Part shown: piece after piece, positions 35,072 to 47,686 of the stretch
Layout of the letters: each line of letters begins with the position of its first letter
Numbering within the stretch: position 1 is the stretch's first letter
Assembly: GCA_009193035.1 (NCBI GenBank)
Contig: SWDT01000567.1
Span: 248,001 to 312,000, forward strand
Source of the DNA: Halicephalobus mephisto
Lineage: Eukaryota > Nematoda > Chromadorea > Rhabditida > Panagrolaimidae
Reading direction: 5' to 3'
Length of the DNA: 64,000 nt
Program-made: the position numbers and the translations under genes
The notes under the pieces: model-generated
Databases searched by the model: none
What the model was told of the DNA's origin: nothing
What the model saw: only the letters and a program-made list of their open reading frames with translations

Positions 35072-38000
35072 AGGAGTAGCCATAGTAGTAGTAGTAGTAC
35101 TCGTCATAGTTGTAGTCATAGTCGTAGTCATAGTAGAACTACTAGGTGTTGTCGATGGAGCCATTGTGCTAATTCCATTGTATCCTTTGCATCTAGTGTA
35201 GAAGTGTCTGACCCACGGAGCTCCTCTGTCTCCAAGACCGTAGACAGTAACAAAGTATCCATCTTCATCGCACTTGAATGGATCAGAGTACCATTCATAG
35301 GAGCAGTTAAATCTTCTATAGAGCTGGACGTATTGGATTTCTCCCAATGTGGAGTAAGTAGGCCAAAGTTCAGCATACTGTGCTGCAATTCCTGCATTCG
35401 GAATGTGGAGAACAAACATGTTGTATCCGACAGTCGGGAGAGCAGTGGAGTTGTCCAGATGACTTCCAATGCTCGGATTAGAAGCCGGAACAGAGATGTA
35501 GCTGGGATAGATTTCTGCTCCTCCTTTCACTCTGACTTGGACCATACAGACTGCAGGATCATTAATTGAGAGAGTATAGGTACCTTGACCGGCGGAAGGG
35601 AAACTGTAGAGATGAAGATTATTGTTCGTGTAGAATGGCGTCAGAGTCGTCGAACTGCTATCTGGAATGGTGATGGAAGGGGTACCGAATTGGGCATAAA
35701 CGTAAAGGTAGATTGTTTGAATGTTTCCTCCGATGGGGAAGTAGAAGATAGTATCCTGACATTGGTGGGACTGGTTCCTCAAACTCGGAGTTCCGAGAAT
35801 AGTACCATTGTACAAAGTTGGAAGATGGTTGACGGCGAAGTTGCCTACTTGATTGGCATCCACCAAGAAAGTGTTTCCGTCTGTGCTAACAGCGAGATCG
35901 GAAACATACATAAAGTAGTTGTTCTGGACTTCGTTGCTGCAATTGTCACTAGCAACAAGGATGTAGTTGACCATGATATCTGTGTTTGCGGCAGCATTGA
36001 AAGCGTTGTAGTAGTTGCTTGCAGAATCGTTCGAACTACTTCCTCCAGTTGTAATCAGATACAAGATGGATTGAGACGGAAGATTATTTGTTGCAGCAGC
36101 AACAGTGATGACTCCGAAGAGCGGAAGATTACAATTGTTGTTGGATGATAGAGTAGCAGTCTGTGAATTGTAGAGACTAACGAAGGCAGTTGCATTCGGA
36201 GCACTATGTTTGCTTATGACTCTATTGCTGTCGAAAGTGACGAGGATAAACTGATTGAACCAATTTGAAGAATTGCCGCTCATAGCAGCATTCAGAACGT
36301 TCATAAGATTGCTTCCGAAGTTTTGAACTGCAGCTTGATTCTGAGTCGTGGCTTCGATGACGACGACGAAAGCTTTTCCATCATCCGAGAAGGTAGTATT
36401 CTGGGGCTGGAAGCAGACGTCGAATTGACAGCTAAATCCAGTGTACCCTGTCGGACACTGACAAGTATTATCAGCAGTAATTAGATGTCCTCCGTTGACG
36501 CAGATTGGGACTTCACAGAGAGTTCCTTGATAGTATTCATCACAGTAACATTGACCGTTGTAATAGAGTCCGTTTCTACAATTTATTCTAGGAGCTTGAC
36601 AGACACCTGTGGTGACTCTCTGGAAGGGTAGTCCAGATTCGTCTTCTCCGATGTGCATAATGGCAAATCTGTTCTGATATGCTCCAGTAGGACAAGTGAA
36701 GTTCTGGGAGAGGTACTCGTAGCTACATCCGATTCTGTACTGGTAAGTGGCGGCTCTGTAGAGGGTTCCATTCGTGGCATCCATGATCTGAGCGTAGTTG
36801 AGGAACGGTACGTGGTTGACAGAAGTGACTCCCACCAAGTGAGTAACTGCTCTGTTGTCTGTAGAATTCGAAATTCCATCAGGCAAAGGATAATCATCAA
36901 GGACGTGAGTGACAAATCCTGAGAAGATTCGAAGGGAGCTCTGAACCCTAACTTCGATAGTGCATTTCCCAGGAGAAGCAAAGGAGATTTCCCAACGACC
37001 GGCTGGGACATCATCATCGTTGATGTCATTGGGGATGAATTCTTGACTGTACTTATACTTCTGACAGACGTAGTAATTATTAGTAGTGGTGCAATCAGCC
37101 ATGTACCATTTCTTGTCACTTCCACGGTAAACACAGGGTTTCGTGGGGTCGATGGTGTTTCCATTTGCCCAAGGACCAAAGGTTGTGCCATTCTAAAAGT
37201 GGAAATCACTATTACGAAGTTGTCTTGACACGACTTCTCAGAATATGTTAAGAATTTTCAAGATTCTAGTTTTCAGACAGTTATAAAAGTTTTCATTTGA
37301 TTCCGGAAGATTTACAAAGCTTCTAATAAGATTCCAGACCTTCTTAGAATCCTCTAGTGGATTCTGGAAGATCTTCAGAAGGTTATATAAGATTCTCAAA
37401 AGTCTTAGAATCTTTAATTAGGTTCTAAAAGATTCTGGAAGTTCTTTCAAGATTCTAATTTGATGAATATTAAAGATTATGTGTTATTGCGAAATAGTTT
37501 CAATGTAAAATTAAAAGTTTTCTAATTTTTAAAAGTTTAATTGCATAACACTTACATAAGGAGAAGTGGGTTGTCCGACTCCTCTGTCCCAGGCCCATGT
37601 GCCGTTCAAACTGTTCAATCCAATCCAGATTGGTTTGTTGGCGACATATTGTTGGAGGAAGTCGTCTGTATCCTGATCCATATCGTCGACCAAGAACCCT
37701 CCAGCATCTGTACACATTTGTCTTGCCATATTCCATGGTATATTTCGCATGAAAGCTTGGAAACAATAAGGAACACCAGGTCCTTCAGCTTCCCATCCAG
37801 AATCACATGGTCTTCTGATGTCGAAGACTCCGAAACCGTTGGCAGTATCTGTAATTACAGGAGTCACGAGATTTGATACATCTCCATTCGGTTGCTGAAC
37901 AGTCAAGATCGATGAGGCTCCGCTCGCTGCATTCTTGCCATTTAGGTAGATTTGAATTGATTGAGCAAAAGTGTCAATAGGAGCGAAAATTGATCCATTG

Positions 38001-41000
38001 TTAGTACAATCATCGAAGGTCTTAAAGTAGACTACTTGGGAACTGTACCAAGTCGGAATGAGCTTCATTCCGAAGGAGAAGTTCTTGGTTTTAAGTTTCA
38101 TAAGTCTTCCGGTAGTTATGGTAGATAGATCATTAAGCACATCCCAATCAGAATTCTTTCCAGACAAATAGTTCCCATTACTATCCGTAGCAGCATAGAC
38201 GTTCAACAAATGACGTCCAGAAAGGATATAATCGTATCCGTTGATGACATTAGTAGAGTTTCTCTCATCTGGAGCAGCTGTGGTGAATATAGTAATGAAT
38301 GAATTCGCATTTATTTTGTTTAGATTGCTCATAATACCTTCGTAGAGCGGGATATAAGTACTGTTGTCTGTAGAAGTAGCAGCAATCTGAGAAGCGTTGG
38401 TGAATATGGCTTGCATTGTTCCGACATCCCCTCCGAAGGCGCTTCCGAGGTCTCTGCTTCCGGAAGAATCGACTCCGACAACGAAGTATTTGACGATCCA
38501 GTTCTTATGGGAAGTGAAGATGTCTCTGACGATTTCGGTGATGTACTTGCTAAGACTTACAAGTATCGGAGCATTTCTGCTTGTAAGATCGAGGATAAAC
38601 ATCATATGTCTATTATGGATATCAAAGTTGACTTGCAGGTTTTGATTGATACATTGGAGATACTCGCAGAACTCTCCGCTGGTTCCAGGTGCACATTGAC
38701 AGTATCCTGCTGGGTTTAAAACTCCGTTATTGTAGCAAACTCTCGTTGTACAGTAATCCCCAGTCCAGCCAGGTTGACAAAGACAAGTTCCGTTCATTGG
38801 AATTCCTCCATTTGCACAGGTTCCAGGAGAGGGTGCTGGGGTGACTCTAACGGCGGCACAGTAGAAGACTCCTGATCTCTGAATCTGGTTTCCCATGGAG
38901 TCCTTTACGTAAATAACAAAGTAAAGATTCATTCCTTCTTTGCTACAATAGAACGAAGGGAACCAGAGTTCGTAACTACAGCCACTTCTCCAGACGCCAT
39001 TTGAGGCCATCACGAGACTTCTGCCTCCTCCAGTAGTGCCTCCATCGGTGTAAACAAGGATTTCAGTATTTATACTCCAAGGGTCTTTTACAAGATAATT
39101 CTCAATGTGGGCGACGATGGATTGAGAATAATTGAGTATTGGTTGTCTTTCTGGAGCATCAAGATTCAGACTAGGAGTGATACCGTAGACCATATTATAA
39201 TCTTGCCCATTAGTCGTTGGAGTTGGGTCTTCGACAGCGTAGGCTCTGACACTGCAGGGGAAGTTGATGCTGTTGACGACAGGAGTCACAGTCCAGGTAC
39301 CTATTTGAAGGCCTGCTAACCAGTAGATGTTTATGGCACCCAATGTGAAGCTTTTCGTAGCTGGAACGACGCTTCCATCTGGAGCATTGAACTGGACTGT
39401 TGAGATGTTTGCTCCTTCGATAACGACAGAAAGTTGGTGGAAAAGAGCATCTACGGAAATCGTGATGTATTGTGGGACGTTTTGACAGACTCTCTGGTCA
39501 TCTGAGAACATCAGATGAGACTTATGGTAAGTGTTGGCCATGTAGGTGTAGAGAAGATCACTGATTTTCCCTCTGTTCCCTGGACTGACGAAACTTGCAA
39601 TTCCACTGAATCTGAAGGAAGTTTCTGTGACTGCTCGGAATCCTGGGGATTCATAGTCGAAAGGAGGACATCCGGTGCTCGAATCTGGTTCTATGTAGAT
39701 GAAGTTGATCGGGGACATGAAATAGCTGTTCATTCTGCTGACATCTTCGGCCAAGAAGGTATCCTGAGGCAATCCATCGGAAATCACATAAATTGGAGAT
39801 TTGTTCGTTATTATGAAAGTTGACAAAGCTTTCATAATCGGAGCAAAGAAGATATCGGTGCAGTTTCCTGTGGTGTCATTACTTTGAGCAGCAACATTCA
39901 GGGCATTGACAATGTCTGCAGCCGTGTAGTACATGTTTGTAGTTGTAGAATTATTATTGAACAAAACTAGGCCGAACCTGGAGACATACGGAGGATCGTA
40001 CTCGAGTTCTGAGGTGATTTTTGCCACGGCAGTGCTGATTTGACTGATGACAGAAGCCATAGAAGATCTGGTTCTGATGACGAAAGTCAAAATTGGGCTT
40101 CCGATAAGGGTTTGAGATCCAGCGTCATCAGTACACTGAACGTTTTGACAGTGGGACCCCATGTAACCATCCGGACAGATGCAGATTGAGCTTCTGGCTG
40201 TTCCGCCGTTCATGCAGAGAGGTGTTCCACAATGATCTCCTGTGTAGAGACCGGTACAGAAGCAACTCTGAACTCCACTGGAATCTGTGATCGGAACTCC
40301 TCCGTTCATACAATTGATAGGACCAGATTGAGTGGTCGTAAGTGGAGATGTCGGAGCGGGGGTAGTTGGAGGCATTCCGATTTCGCAGATGTAAGCGTGA
40401 GTTCTGACGAATGAGTGGCCTTCAAAGTCGTATCCTCGGATTCTTGCGAAGTAGTATCCTTCAAAAGGACAGTAAAAGTCCCCAGTGTAGTATGTGAAGT
40501 GGCAGCCGTATCTCAAAAGAAGTTTGACATTGTGAGGAGTTAGGTCCCCGTCTCGGAAGAAGGATACTGTAGACAAAGTTCCCGGGAACTCCAAGCCCAC
40601 AGAAGCCGCGACGAAGATCGTCGGGACCTTCGTTTGGAAAGTTACGTTAAAATTCGGGAAGTCACTCCTCTTCGCGGTGTCCTCGTAGGCATAGTATGCA
40701 ATTCCTCCGATTTCTGTCGACAGATAGGTCCAAGCCTAAAATATATAGCAAAAATTGTAAATGTTTTTAAATTATTTAGAAACGAATTTTCAGAGTTTTT
40801 AGACTTCAAATGGTTCTAAAAATAAAGAATAGATTCCGAAAGATTCAAGAAGCTTCCATAAGGTTCCAGAATCCTTCAGAACATTACACTGAATCCTAAA
40901 ACTTTATATAGGATTCTAAGTACTTCAATAAATTCTTATTCTGGTGGATATAAACTTTAGACATGAGTACACACAAAAAATGGGTTCATGATATTCAATG

Positions 41001-42846
41001 GAGAGATACATCAAACCAGCTCTGATTTATCAAATGTATTATATTTAATATACAAATACATCAAACCCGCTTTGATTTATTAGATACATTGCATTCAATG
41101 TATCACATCTATTAAGTGGATATCAATCCATTGTATTTAATACAGAGATACATCAAACCGGCTCTGATGTATCAAATGTATTATATTTAATATACAAATA
41201 CATCAAATCGGCTCTAATTTATTAGATACATTGCATTCAATGTATCACATCTATTAAGTGGATATCAATTCATTGTATTTAATGTACCAGTATATTAAAT
41301 ACTATGTATCTGATACATTAGAACCATTTTAATGAACTCTTTTTTGTGTATTATTACGGAACTTTTTCAACATGAATCTTTAGAATATCAATGTTAGATG
41401 TTCATGTTAAAAACTTCCGAAGAATTTTTGAAGGTTGAAGAACACCTATTAAATGTTTGAAGATTTCGGAAACTTCAAGAACATCTATTAAATTTTTAAG
41501 CTTTAACAATTTGCGCAGTTTTTTAATATAAAATTGATTGCATTCTTACGTTATACGTGACCAACAGGCTTCCTGCGGGGTCATCGGCATTCAGTTCTAT
41601 CATGTAAATTCCCGGAGAAAGGAATTCATAAGTGTACACTGAGTCCTCCATTCCAATATTTGTTGATGTCGCATTGAAGACGATTCCTGCAAGTTTTCTT
41701 ATCAAAATATCCTTTCGTCGAGATAATCATAAAATTCAGGGGCACACCCTTCCTTAATTAACTGAGAAGAACTTACCATTGGAATTGCTTAAACGCATGA
41801 TCGGCCGAATCGGACCAGAATCAGATTGAAGCTGGAATTCCTGACCAGACATCGTCAGATCGATGTAGATCCAGAATGTTTGAGTCGCATTCACGGCATA
41901 GTAGAAGTCTATTGTTATTTTCTTAAAAATTATTTTATAAAAAATAAAAACATAATCTTAAAGAATTGTCTCGAAACGAATTTTCAGAATTAAAAACCTT
42001 CAGAATCCTGAATTCCAGATATCAGCTTCAGAAGTTTGTACGGGATTCTGAGAGATTCTACTAGACATTAAAAGATTTCCGAAGTGTTTACAGAAATATA
42101 ATTTCACATAAAGTTGAAAAAGTATTTCTTCACAAAATCGCTTCGGAACAAATTTTGATAATTTTCAAAATTTTGATTTTAAATGCTAATTCCAAGTTTT
42201 TACATCTTAGAAGACTAGAAACTTCTTTAAAATCATCAAAGATTTCAGAATCGTTTACTAGATTCTGGAACTTTCAAAAGAGTTTTAGTTTGATACAACT
42301 AAAAATCGAAAATTGTTTTTGCGAACTGGTCTCAATGCGAATTTCCAGAATCTTCTAGAATCTGGGATTCCGGAGCTTTCCACAGGATTCTAGAAAATTC
42401 TCAAAACTTAAAATTCTTGAGGATTTTAAAATTTTTTCTTTAATTCTGGAAGATTCTAGAAACTACGAAATTTGGATTAAAATATAAATTTTCGAAAAAA
42501 TAATTACCTGTGAATATGGTTCTGTGTGATCGTGATGATTGGTGACGTCACAGATGGGGTATTCACAGTCAGATCCGGTGAATCCAGGAGAACAGCTAGG
42601 ATTACCGTAATTCATTGCATTGGACGACAGTAATCCGTGATTTTTGTGGGATCCCACACGGACAGAACCCAAATCGCTTTCCTGAACATTCTGGAAGGCG
42701 TTTTTGATGTCCATCTGATGAAGAGCCCTTTTCACTCTGATCGTGTGTTCCGAATCTGTGTCCAGAATCTCCGGAAATTTCTTCCCTTCGGCGACGCAGA
42801 GGACCGCCAGGAGCGTCCCGACGGCGCCCCACAGTACTCCACGCAT
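34727..42846 (-). CDS. Large secreted EGF/VWA/C-type lectin protein (IRG-7-like)
   Basis: Five exons on the minus strand: 42508-42846, 41777-41921, 41550-41686, 37556-40735, 34727-37192; 2088 residues as read. Signal peptide at residues 1-21. A first EGF-like stub (CSPGFTGSDC) follows; EGF pairs lie near 348-405, 845-905 and 1465-1530, VWA-like domains near 425-600, 910-1090 and 1535-1720, and a C-type lectin domain near 1180-1310 (WIGLN, split by the last intron). A Thr-rich linker leads to a fourth VWA domain (DVVFIFDVSTAVS). EGF, lectin and VWA together recall C. elegans IRG-7 and relatives, secreted proteins of pathogen response; this orthology is inference. The last VWA is cut short by a 4-base deletion near 34813 relative to the neighbouring paralogue. 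Confidence 0.85.
40970..41350. repeat. Palindrome-rich element with a 142-bp internal tandem duplication
   Basis: Lies in an intron of the large VWA gene. AGAGATACATCAAACC starts at 41002 and again at 41144, and the two 142-bp units run on nearly unchanged through CATTCAATGTATCACATC. Ends carry ACACAAAAAATG and its inverse TTTTTTGTGT, as expected for a MITE. The element at 12000-12170 is a shorter relative. Confidence 0.8.
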
Positions 42847-42985
42847 TCTGAAATTAAATTTTTTAGGATTAAAATGGAAAATAAAATTTTTTAGGATAAA
42901 AATGGAAAATAAAATTTTTTAGGATAAAAATGGAAAATAAATTTTTTAGGATAAAAATGGAAAATAAAATTTTTTGACTAATCAC
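42847..42985. repeat. ~35-bp tandem repeat just upstream of the large VWA gene
   Basis: AAAATGGAAAATAAAATTTT followed by TTAGGAT recurs four times between about 42867 and 42975. Confidence 0.8.
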
Positions 42986-43032
42986 CTTCAAGTCACGATA
43001 ATCGAGTAAATGAGAAAGCTAATTGCCTTAGC

Positions 43033-43100
43033 AGATAAAACGGAAGGTAGACGCTAATTGAATTCATCAAAATCGGTGATAAATCATTTTAATCTTATCA
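43033..43100 (-). promoter_or_regulatory. Cluster of GATA-type sites
   Basis: AGATAA at 43033-43038, TGATAA at 43077-43082 and TTATCA (TGATAA on the minus strand) at 43095-43100, about 190-255 bp upstream of the start codon of the large VWA gene. TGATAA is the site of intestinal GATA factors such as ELT-2 in C. elegans, which would suit an intestinal secreted protein. Confidence 0.4.
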
Positions 43101-43601
43101 TTTTCTTTTATTGAAACGAGTTTCCATAATTATTGGATAGATGGACGGTAGGAGAGACGTTTTCGAGATGATGTGAGGGAAAATGCACTTATTATAACAT
43201 CAAAAATCTCCAAAATTGGGTACTCCCGATATAATAGTCCTGAAAATTTTTAGACTTTTTCATAATTTTATAAAAATTTTTGGAATTTCCCAAAATCTCA
43301 TGGAGATTTCTGGAAGATTCTAGAACCTGAAAATTTCTGAATCATCTGTAAATCCAATTTTTAACTGTTTCTGTGGAATTCTAAAAATCCGTATTCAGAT
43401 AATTTCGCAATGCCAGATTTTTGTATTTATTGAATTATAATTATGGAAAATCCTCTGTGATTTTTTAGAATCCTGCAAAAATTTTTTATAAATTTCTGAA
43501 TCTAGTTAAAATTTATAATCAACATTTGAAACTTCAATTTTGGACAATTTAAAAAAATATAAATTTCTTGTTGAAAATATTTAATATAAGCATTAATTTC
43601 T

Positions 43602-44364
43602 TCATTATACGATGATACGATTGTCGAGGACTTGAATTAACAGTAGTTGCCGCCGTTGCTGAAAAGAGTATGATTAATAATGGTTGAAGTTGGATTAAGG
43701 GATTCACTCACGTGTAGGCGTTGAAGATTTTGTCGGTGAAGGCCTGGGCGAAGGCCCCGGTGTAGTCTGCTTGAGTGGCGGAGGTCAGAACACATCCAGC
43801 CTTGTTCCCGACCAATTGCTGGAGGGCATCTGAGTTCGAGCCGTCTCCTTGGTAAGAGATGGCCACAATTTTGTAATCTCCAGTAGCGAGAATTACAGAA
43901 GCTTGTTGGATGGTTGGTGGATTGGGAACGCTGTTAGTAGTGATGTAGACGAGGACATGATTTTGAGTAGTGTTTCTGTATCCGCTTCCTCTGAATTCCG
44001 GAGCCATAGTAATTTTTAATGTCTGAAGGAGAGCCGATTGGCCGGTTCCTGAAGTTGAGGCGTCTGATGGGTAAGCATTATTGAGAACATTTCCGAGGTC
44101 CTTGTAACTATTAATGCCGTTGAAAGCACTGTCTTGTAATGGGAATCCTTTATCATCTCCATAAAGAGAGAACAGACTCACTTGGACACCTTTCTGGTAA
44201 CCGACGTTGAATTGATTCAATGCATTGAGGATGAAAGTTCTAGAATCTTGGAACTGAGCCGCAGAGACTGCTGTAGACACATCAAAGATGAAAACAACAT
44301 CCGCAATAACTGGATAATATTTGCTCGTGGTTGTTGTCGTCGTTTGTCCTGGAGAAGTTGATCC
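43602..44364 (-). repeat. Partner copy of the 760-bp tract at 34311-35071
   Basis: This copy keeps the reading frame. Left and right limits of the match lie at TCATTATACG and GAAGTTGATCC. Confidence 0.9.
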
Positions 44365-45729
44365 TATCTGTACAGAAGTAGTAGTTCTTGTAGAATATGT
44401 AGTAATGGGTATCGTTGAAGAAGGCGTTGGTGTGGTTATTGATGTCTTATTGTGGCATTTCATATAGAACTCTCTCATGAAAGGCATTCCCGCATCATCT
44501 ATCCCGAAAACAGTAATCTTCTGTGAATTATTCACATCCGTACAATTGAAAGCATCAGAATACCATTCATAAGAACATCCGAATCTTCTGTAAATCCTTA
44601 TATACTGAAAATTATGAGTTAATGAAAGAAGTGTTGCATATTGGAGTTTCTTAGTGTCGTCAGTTATATGCAATACAAGTCGGTTTTGTCCATACAATGG
44701 AATATCCGTGACGTTATCTAAGTTGATTCCACTTGTTGGATCAGACAAAGTGACATAGATAAACCCTAGATAAATTTGTGGTCCTTGAATTGTGATCTGT
44801 ATTACAGACAAATCCAAGGATGCCACTTCCGGAAAGAAAAAAGTATACATTCCTTTTTTAACAGATGGAAAATTATATAAAAAAAGTTTATAATCATGAT
44901 CCGAATAGGAAATAGAAGATAACAATGAAGAATTTATAAAATTTCCATCTGAATCACTAACACTAACATAGTCGTTATTTTGATATATGAATAAATAAAT
45001 ATCAGTCGCGATGGCGTCGATGGAGAAAGATTTACTTGTCAAAGGTCCAAGTAATGGAAGATTTATTCTGTTGCTTTTGTAAAGAGTCGGCAAATGATTG
45101 AAAATAAACGTTCCAATTGTGTGATTACTCATAAAGAAAACGAATTGATCACTAGTAAGATTGAAAACAGATCCGCCATTACTGATAGTCATGACATAAT
45201 TTATAAAAACATTTGAATAAATAATAGGAGGGATATATTCACGATCAATACCAATTATGCCTGCGGTGATAGCATACATGACGGATCTTGGAGGGATATC
45301 ATATTCAGTAACAGCTCTAATACCAGCATAAATAGGAGGATAAATGGTATCGGCGGTGGATAAATTAAATGTTAATTGATTATAGAGATTGACGAAATCA
45401 GCTGCAGTATGGACACTACTTTTGTCCATGACTCCGAAAGCATCAAAAGTGACAAGAATAAACTGGTTAAACCAATCCGAAGAAGTAGAGTTCAGAATAT
45501 TTGTGAGATTGTTCCCCAAGTTCTCAACTCCATCTCGATTCTGAATCGTAGCTTCGATAACGATTATAAAAGCTTTTCCATCGTTCGAAAAATTCTTATT
45601 AGATGAATTAATACACGTCACATTATTTTCCGGATGCTTTATAGGACACGTATTTCCTACAACAAACGAAAACAAACCGAAATTTACTAACACTAACAAC
45701 ATCCAGAATCCAGTCCGTAATTCCACCAT
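43637..45729 (-). CDS. Secreted VWA-domain protein, paralogue of the large VWA gene
   Basis: Two exons on the minus strand, 43712-45729 and 43637-43658; 679 residues. Signal peptide at residues 1-25 (FWMLLVLVNFGLFSFVVG). A first VWA-like domain covers about residues 48-240 (AFIIVIEATIQNRDG), a beta-rich region with a CSYEWYSDAFNC segment follows, then a Thr-rich linker near 450-480 and a complete terminal VWA domain (DVVFIFDVSTAVS to ATGDYKIVAISYQG). The layout equals the C-terminal third of the larger gene, but identity is moderate up to the linker and almost complete beyond it. The gene lies upstream of the larger paralogue in the same direction. The EGF and lectin modules are missing. Confidence 0.85.
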
Positions 45730-46177
45730 AATTCAGAATTAATCAAGTCGGCAAATGAGTATCGATTATAGGAATGTCATCAATTCTATAAAAAAACAAT
45801 AAAACTTAATCAATAAAATTCCATAGCTATAACATCCATTGGTTGAATATTGAAGGTTTTTTACTTTTAATTTTACTTAATAAAATTCCAACAAGAAAAA
45901 TGAGTTATTTTGAAATACATAGTTTTGAACCATTATTACAGTACAGCAAATTCAAAAATATAATTTTGAAAAAATATTGTTGGGACTTGAAGGGAAGCTA
46001 TACAGATGGCGCTCCCTGAATTATTGGTTTTAGCACGACTACCGTAATCTTATAAGGTTTATGTTATTGTGTGGTTGTTAGATTGTGATGTAAAATAAGA
46101 TTGCGATTTATTGTTCTGTAAAGACTCCAGTGCCTGTTTCCTTATGTGCAGCGTCCCTTAGGAAGCCATAACAAATA
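45730..46177. promoter_or_regulatory. Upstream region of the VWA paralogue
   Basis: Presumed promoter of the minus-strand VWA gene. Contains at 46034-46075 the phrase CACGACTACCGTAATC, TTATAAGGTTT and ATTGTGT that resembles 33635-33680. No open frame of note. Confidence 0.35.
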
Positions 46178-46615
46178 TTAGGTTATCAAGAAAGTAATGT
46201 CTTTTTTTTGAAGTGTGAGTGTTTTTTCTCCAGATACTTATATTTGCTTGAAGATATATACATATTATATATAAATATAATGCTCAGAATCTCCTCTATT
46301 TGTTGATGTCGCTCATTTCTTTTTTCTGGTAATTCTGGAGGATTCAGAAGTTTTAGAATCGAAGATGGAGAAAACGGATATTTGTCTAATTTTCCTATAT
46401 GAATTTAAATTAAAAAGGAGTGAGGTTGAAACTGCGTGAAAAATTAATGAAGCGTTTGATAAAGAATCAGTGAATGAATAGACGACTCAAAACTGACTTC
46501 TTAAGATTCGTTGTGGAGACAAGAGCCTTCAAAATGACACACTTCAGGGTTGATCTTCTGTCGTTGATGATGATGTCTTGAAGGCTTTCTCAGAAGCTGC
46601 TTCTTGCACATTAGT
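46178..46615 (+). mobile_element. Mariner element fragment with dead transposase
   Basis: Begins TTAGGTTATCAAGAAAGTAA directly after TA, like a mariner terminal repeat. From 46364 one frame reads MEKTDICLIFLYEFKLKRSE, then INEAFDKESVNE, KIRCGDKSLQND and SSVVDDDVLKAFSEA, with four in-frame stops and no frameshift. These are the helix-turn-helix motifs of mariner transposases (compare SETMAR/Mos1 N-terminus). The catalytic part and the right end are missing. Confidence 0.75.
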
Positions 46616-47686
46616 AGTATATAATGGAGGTCTCTGGGGCACCCACCCGGGATAATACGTAATGTGCCCCTTTGGTGCTGTTTAATTCTGAAGCAGGATC
46701 TTCAGTGATATCAGTCATACTCCAAGTTGTAGAAGATATTTCCAGGGCTCTAATCACTCACAGTAATTTTCCATTACTATATAATAAAATTACAATAATT
46801 CCAAAATTTTAAATCATTGTGTAATTTTATATCAAAAACAATTTTCAAATTGTCTTCTGAATTTCAAAGATCAATCATTTTTAAAAACTTCTGGAATAAT
46901 TAATTTCAAATATAATGCTATAAATTTCAAAAATCAATTTCATAACTTTTTCGTAAATTCGATCCATCTCATATTTGTTACACTTTCCATCACAACTCAA
47001 AATTTTCGAAATTCTATCCGTCGAAAAATATCTTGTTTATTATTCAAGGCAACGAACGAATTAACCAGAAACAGTTATTAGGAAATAAAATACAACAATG
47101 CAACCCCTGCACATTCGACTGCACAACAATTATCCCCTGCGGCATTTGGATTCCATTCATAAAATTAGTTTTTTAGACCAATTTTGTTGAGATCCAAAAA
47201 ACTAAACATGGCAATCATGATTAAAATGATCTTAAGGACTATACGGTAGTTTTTCAGATATCATAAGGCTGATTTTTTAAATATTTTTGGTTTTAAGGAT
47301 TAATGAAACTAATCTAAAAAGAAATTTCGAAATTTAATAAAGTCATGAAAGATAAACATCCTAAAGGAAGAACTACTATATAATCCATTTTTTACTTTTC
47401 CGGACCAGCCATTAAAACAACAATCATGGTCAAAAAGACTGATCTAAAAACAAAAAATATACTGTAAAATAGTTACTTCCTTGCGAAATCAGACCTTTAT
47501 TTTGTAAGATTAATTTTTTCGTTTCTAGACCAGTCTTTTCAGTCGTTAAAACGGCCTAAAAGTGGTAACTATGGTAAAACTAATTTTAGAAACAAAAATC
47601 CCAAAATCCACAGGAAACAAATCTCTCAATAAAAAACCTGCCGTAGGGGATAATTGTAATACAATCTACAGATTCATTTGGAGCAC
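46616..47686. other. Intergenic, no gene seen
   Basis: A short inverted phrase GGGGCACCCACC...GTGCCCC lies at about 46638-46675. The rest is AT-rich with repeated ACTAATYTWRAAA phrases. A possible further exon of the gene ending at 47687 was looked for and not found. Confidence 0.4.

Noticed and set aside
35585..36148. 187-codon plus-strand frame inside the large VWA gene
   Set aside because: Antisense to a long coding exon with clear EGF and VWA content.
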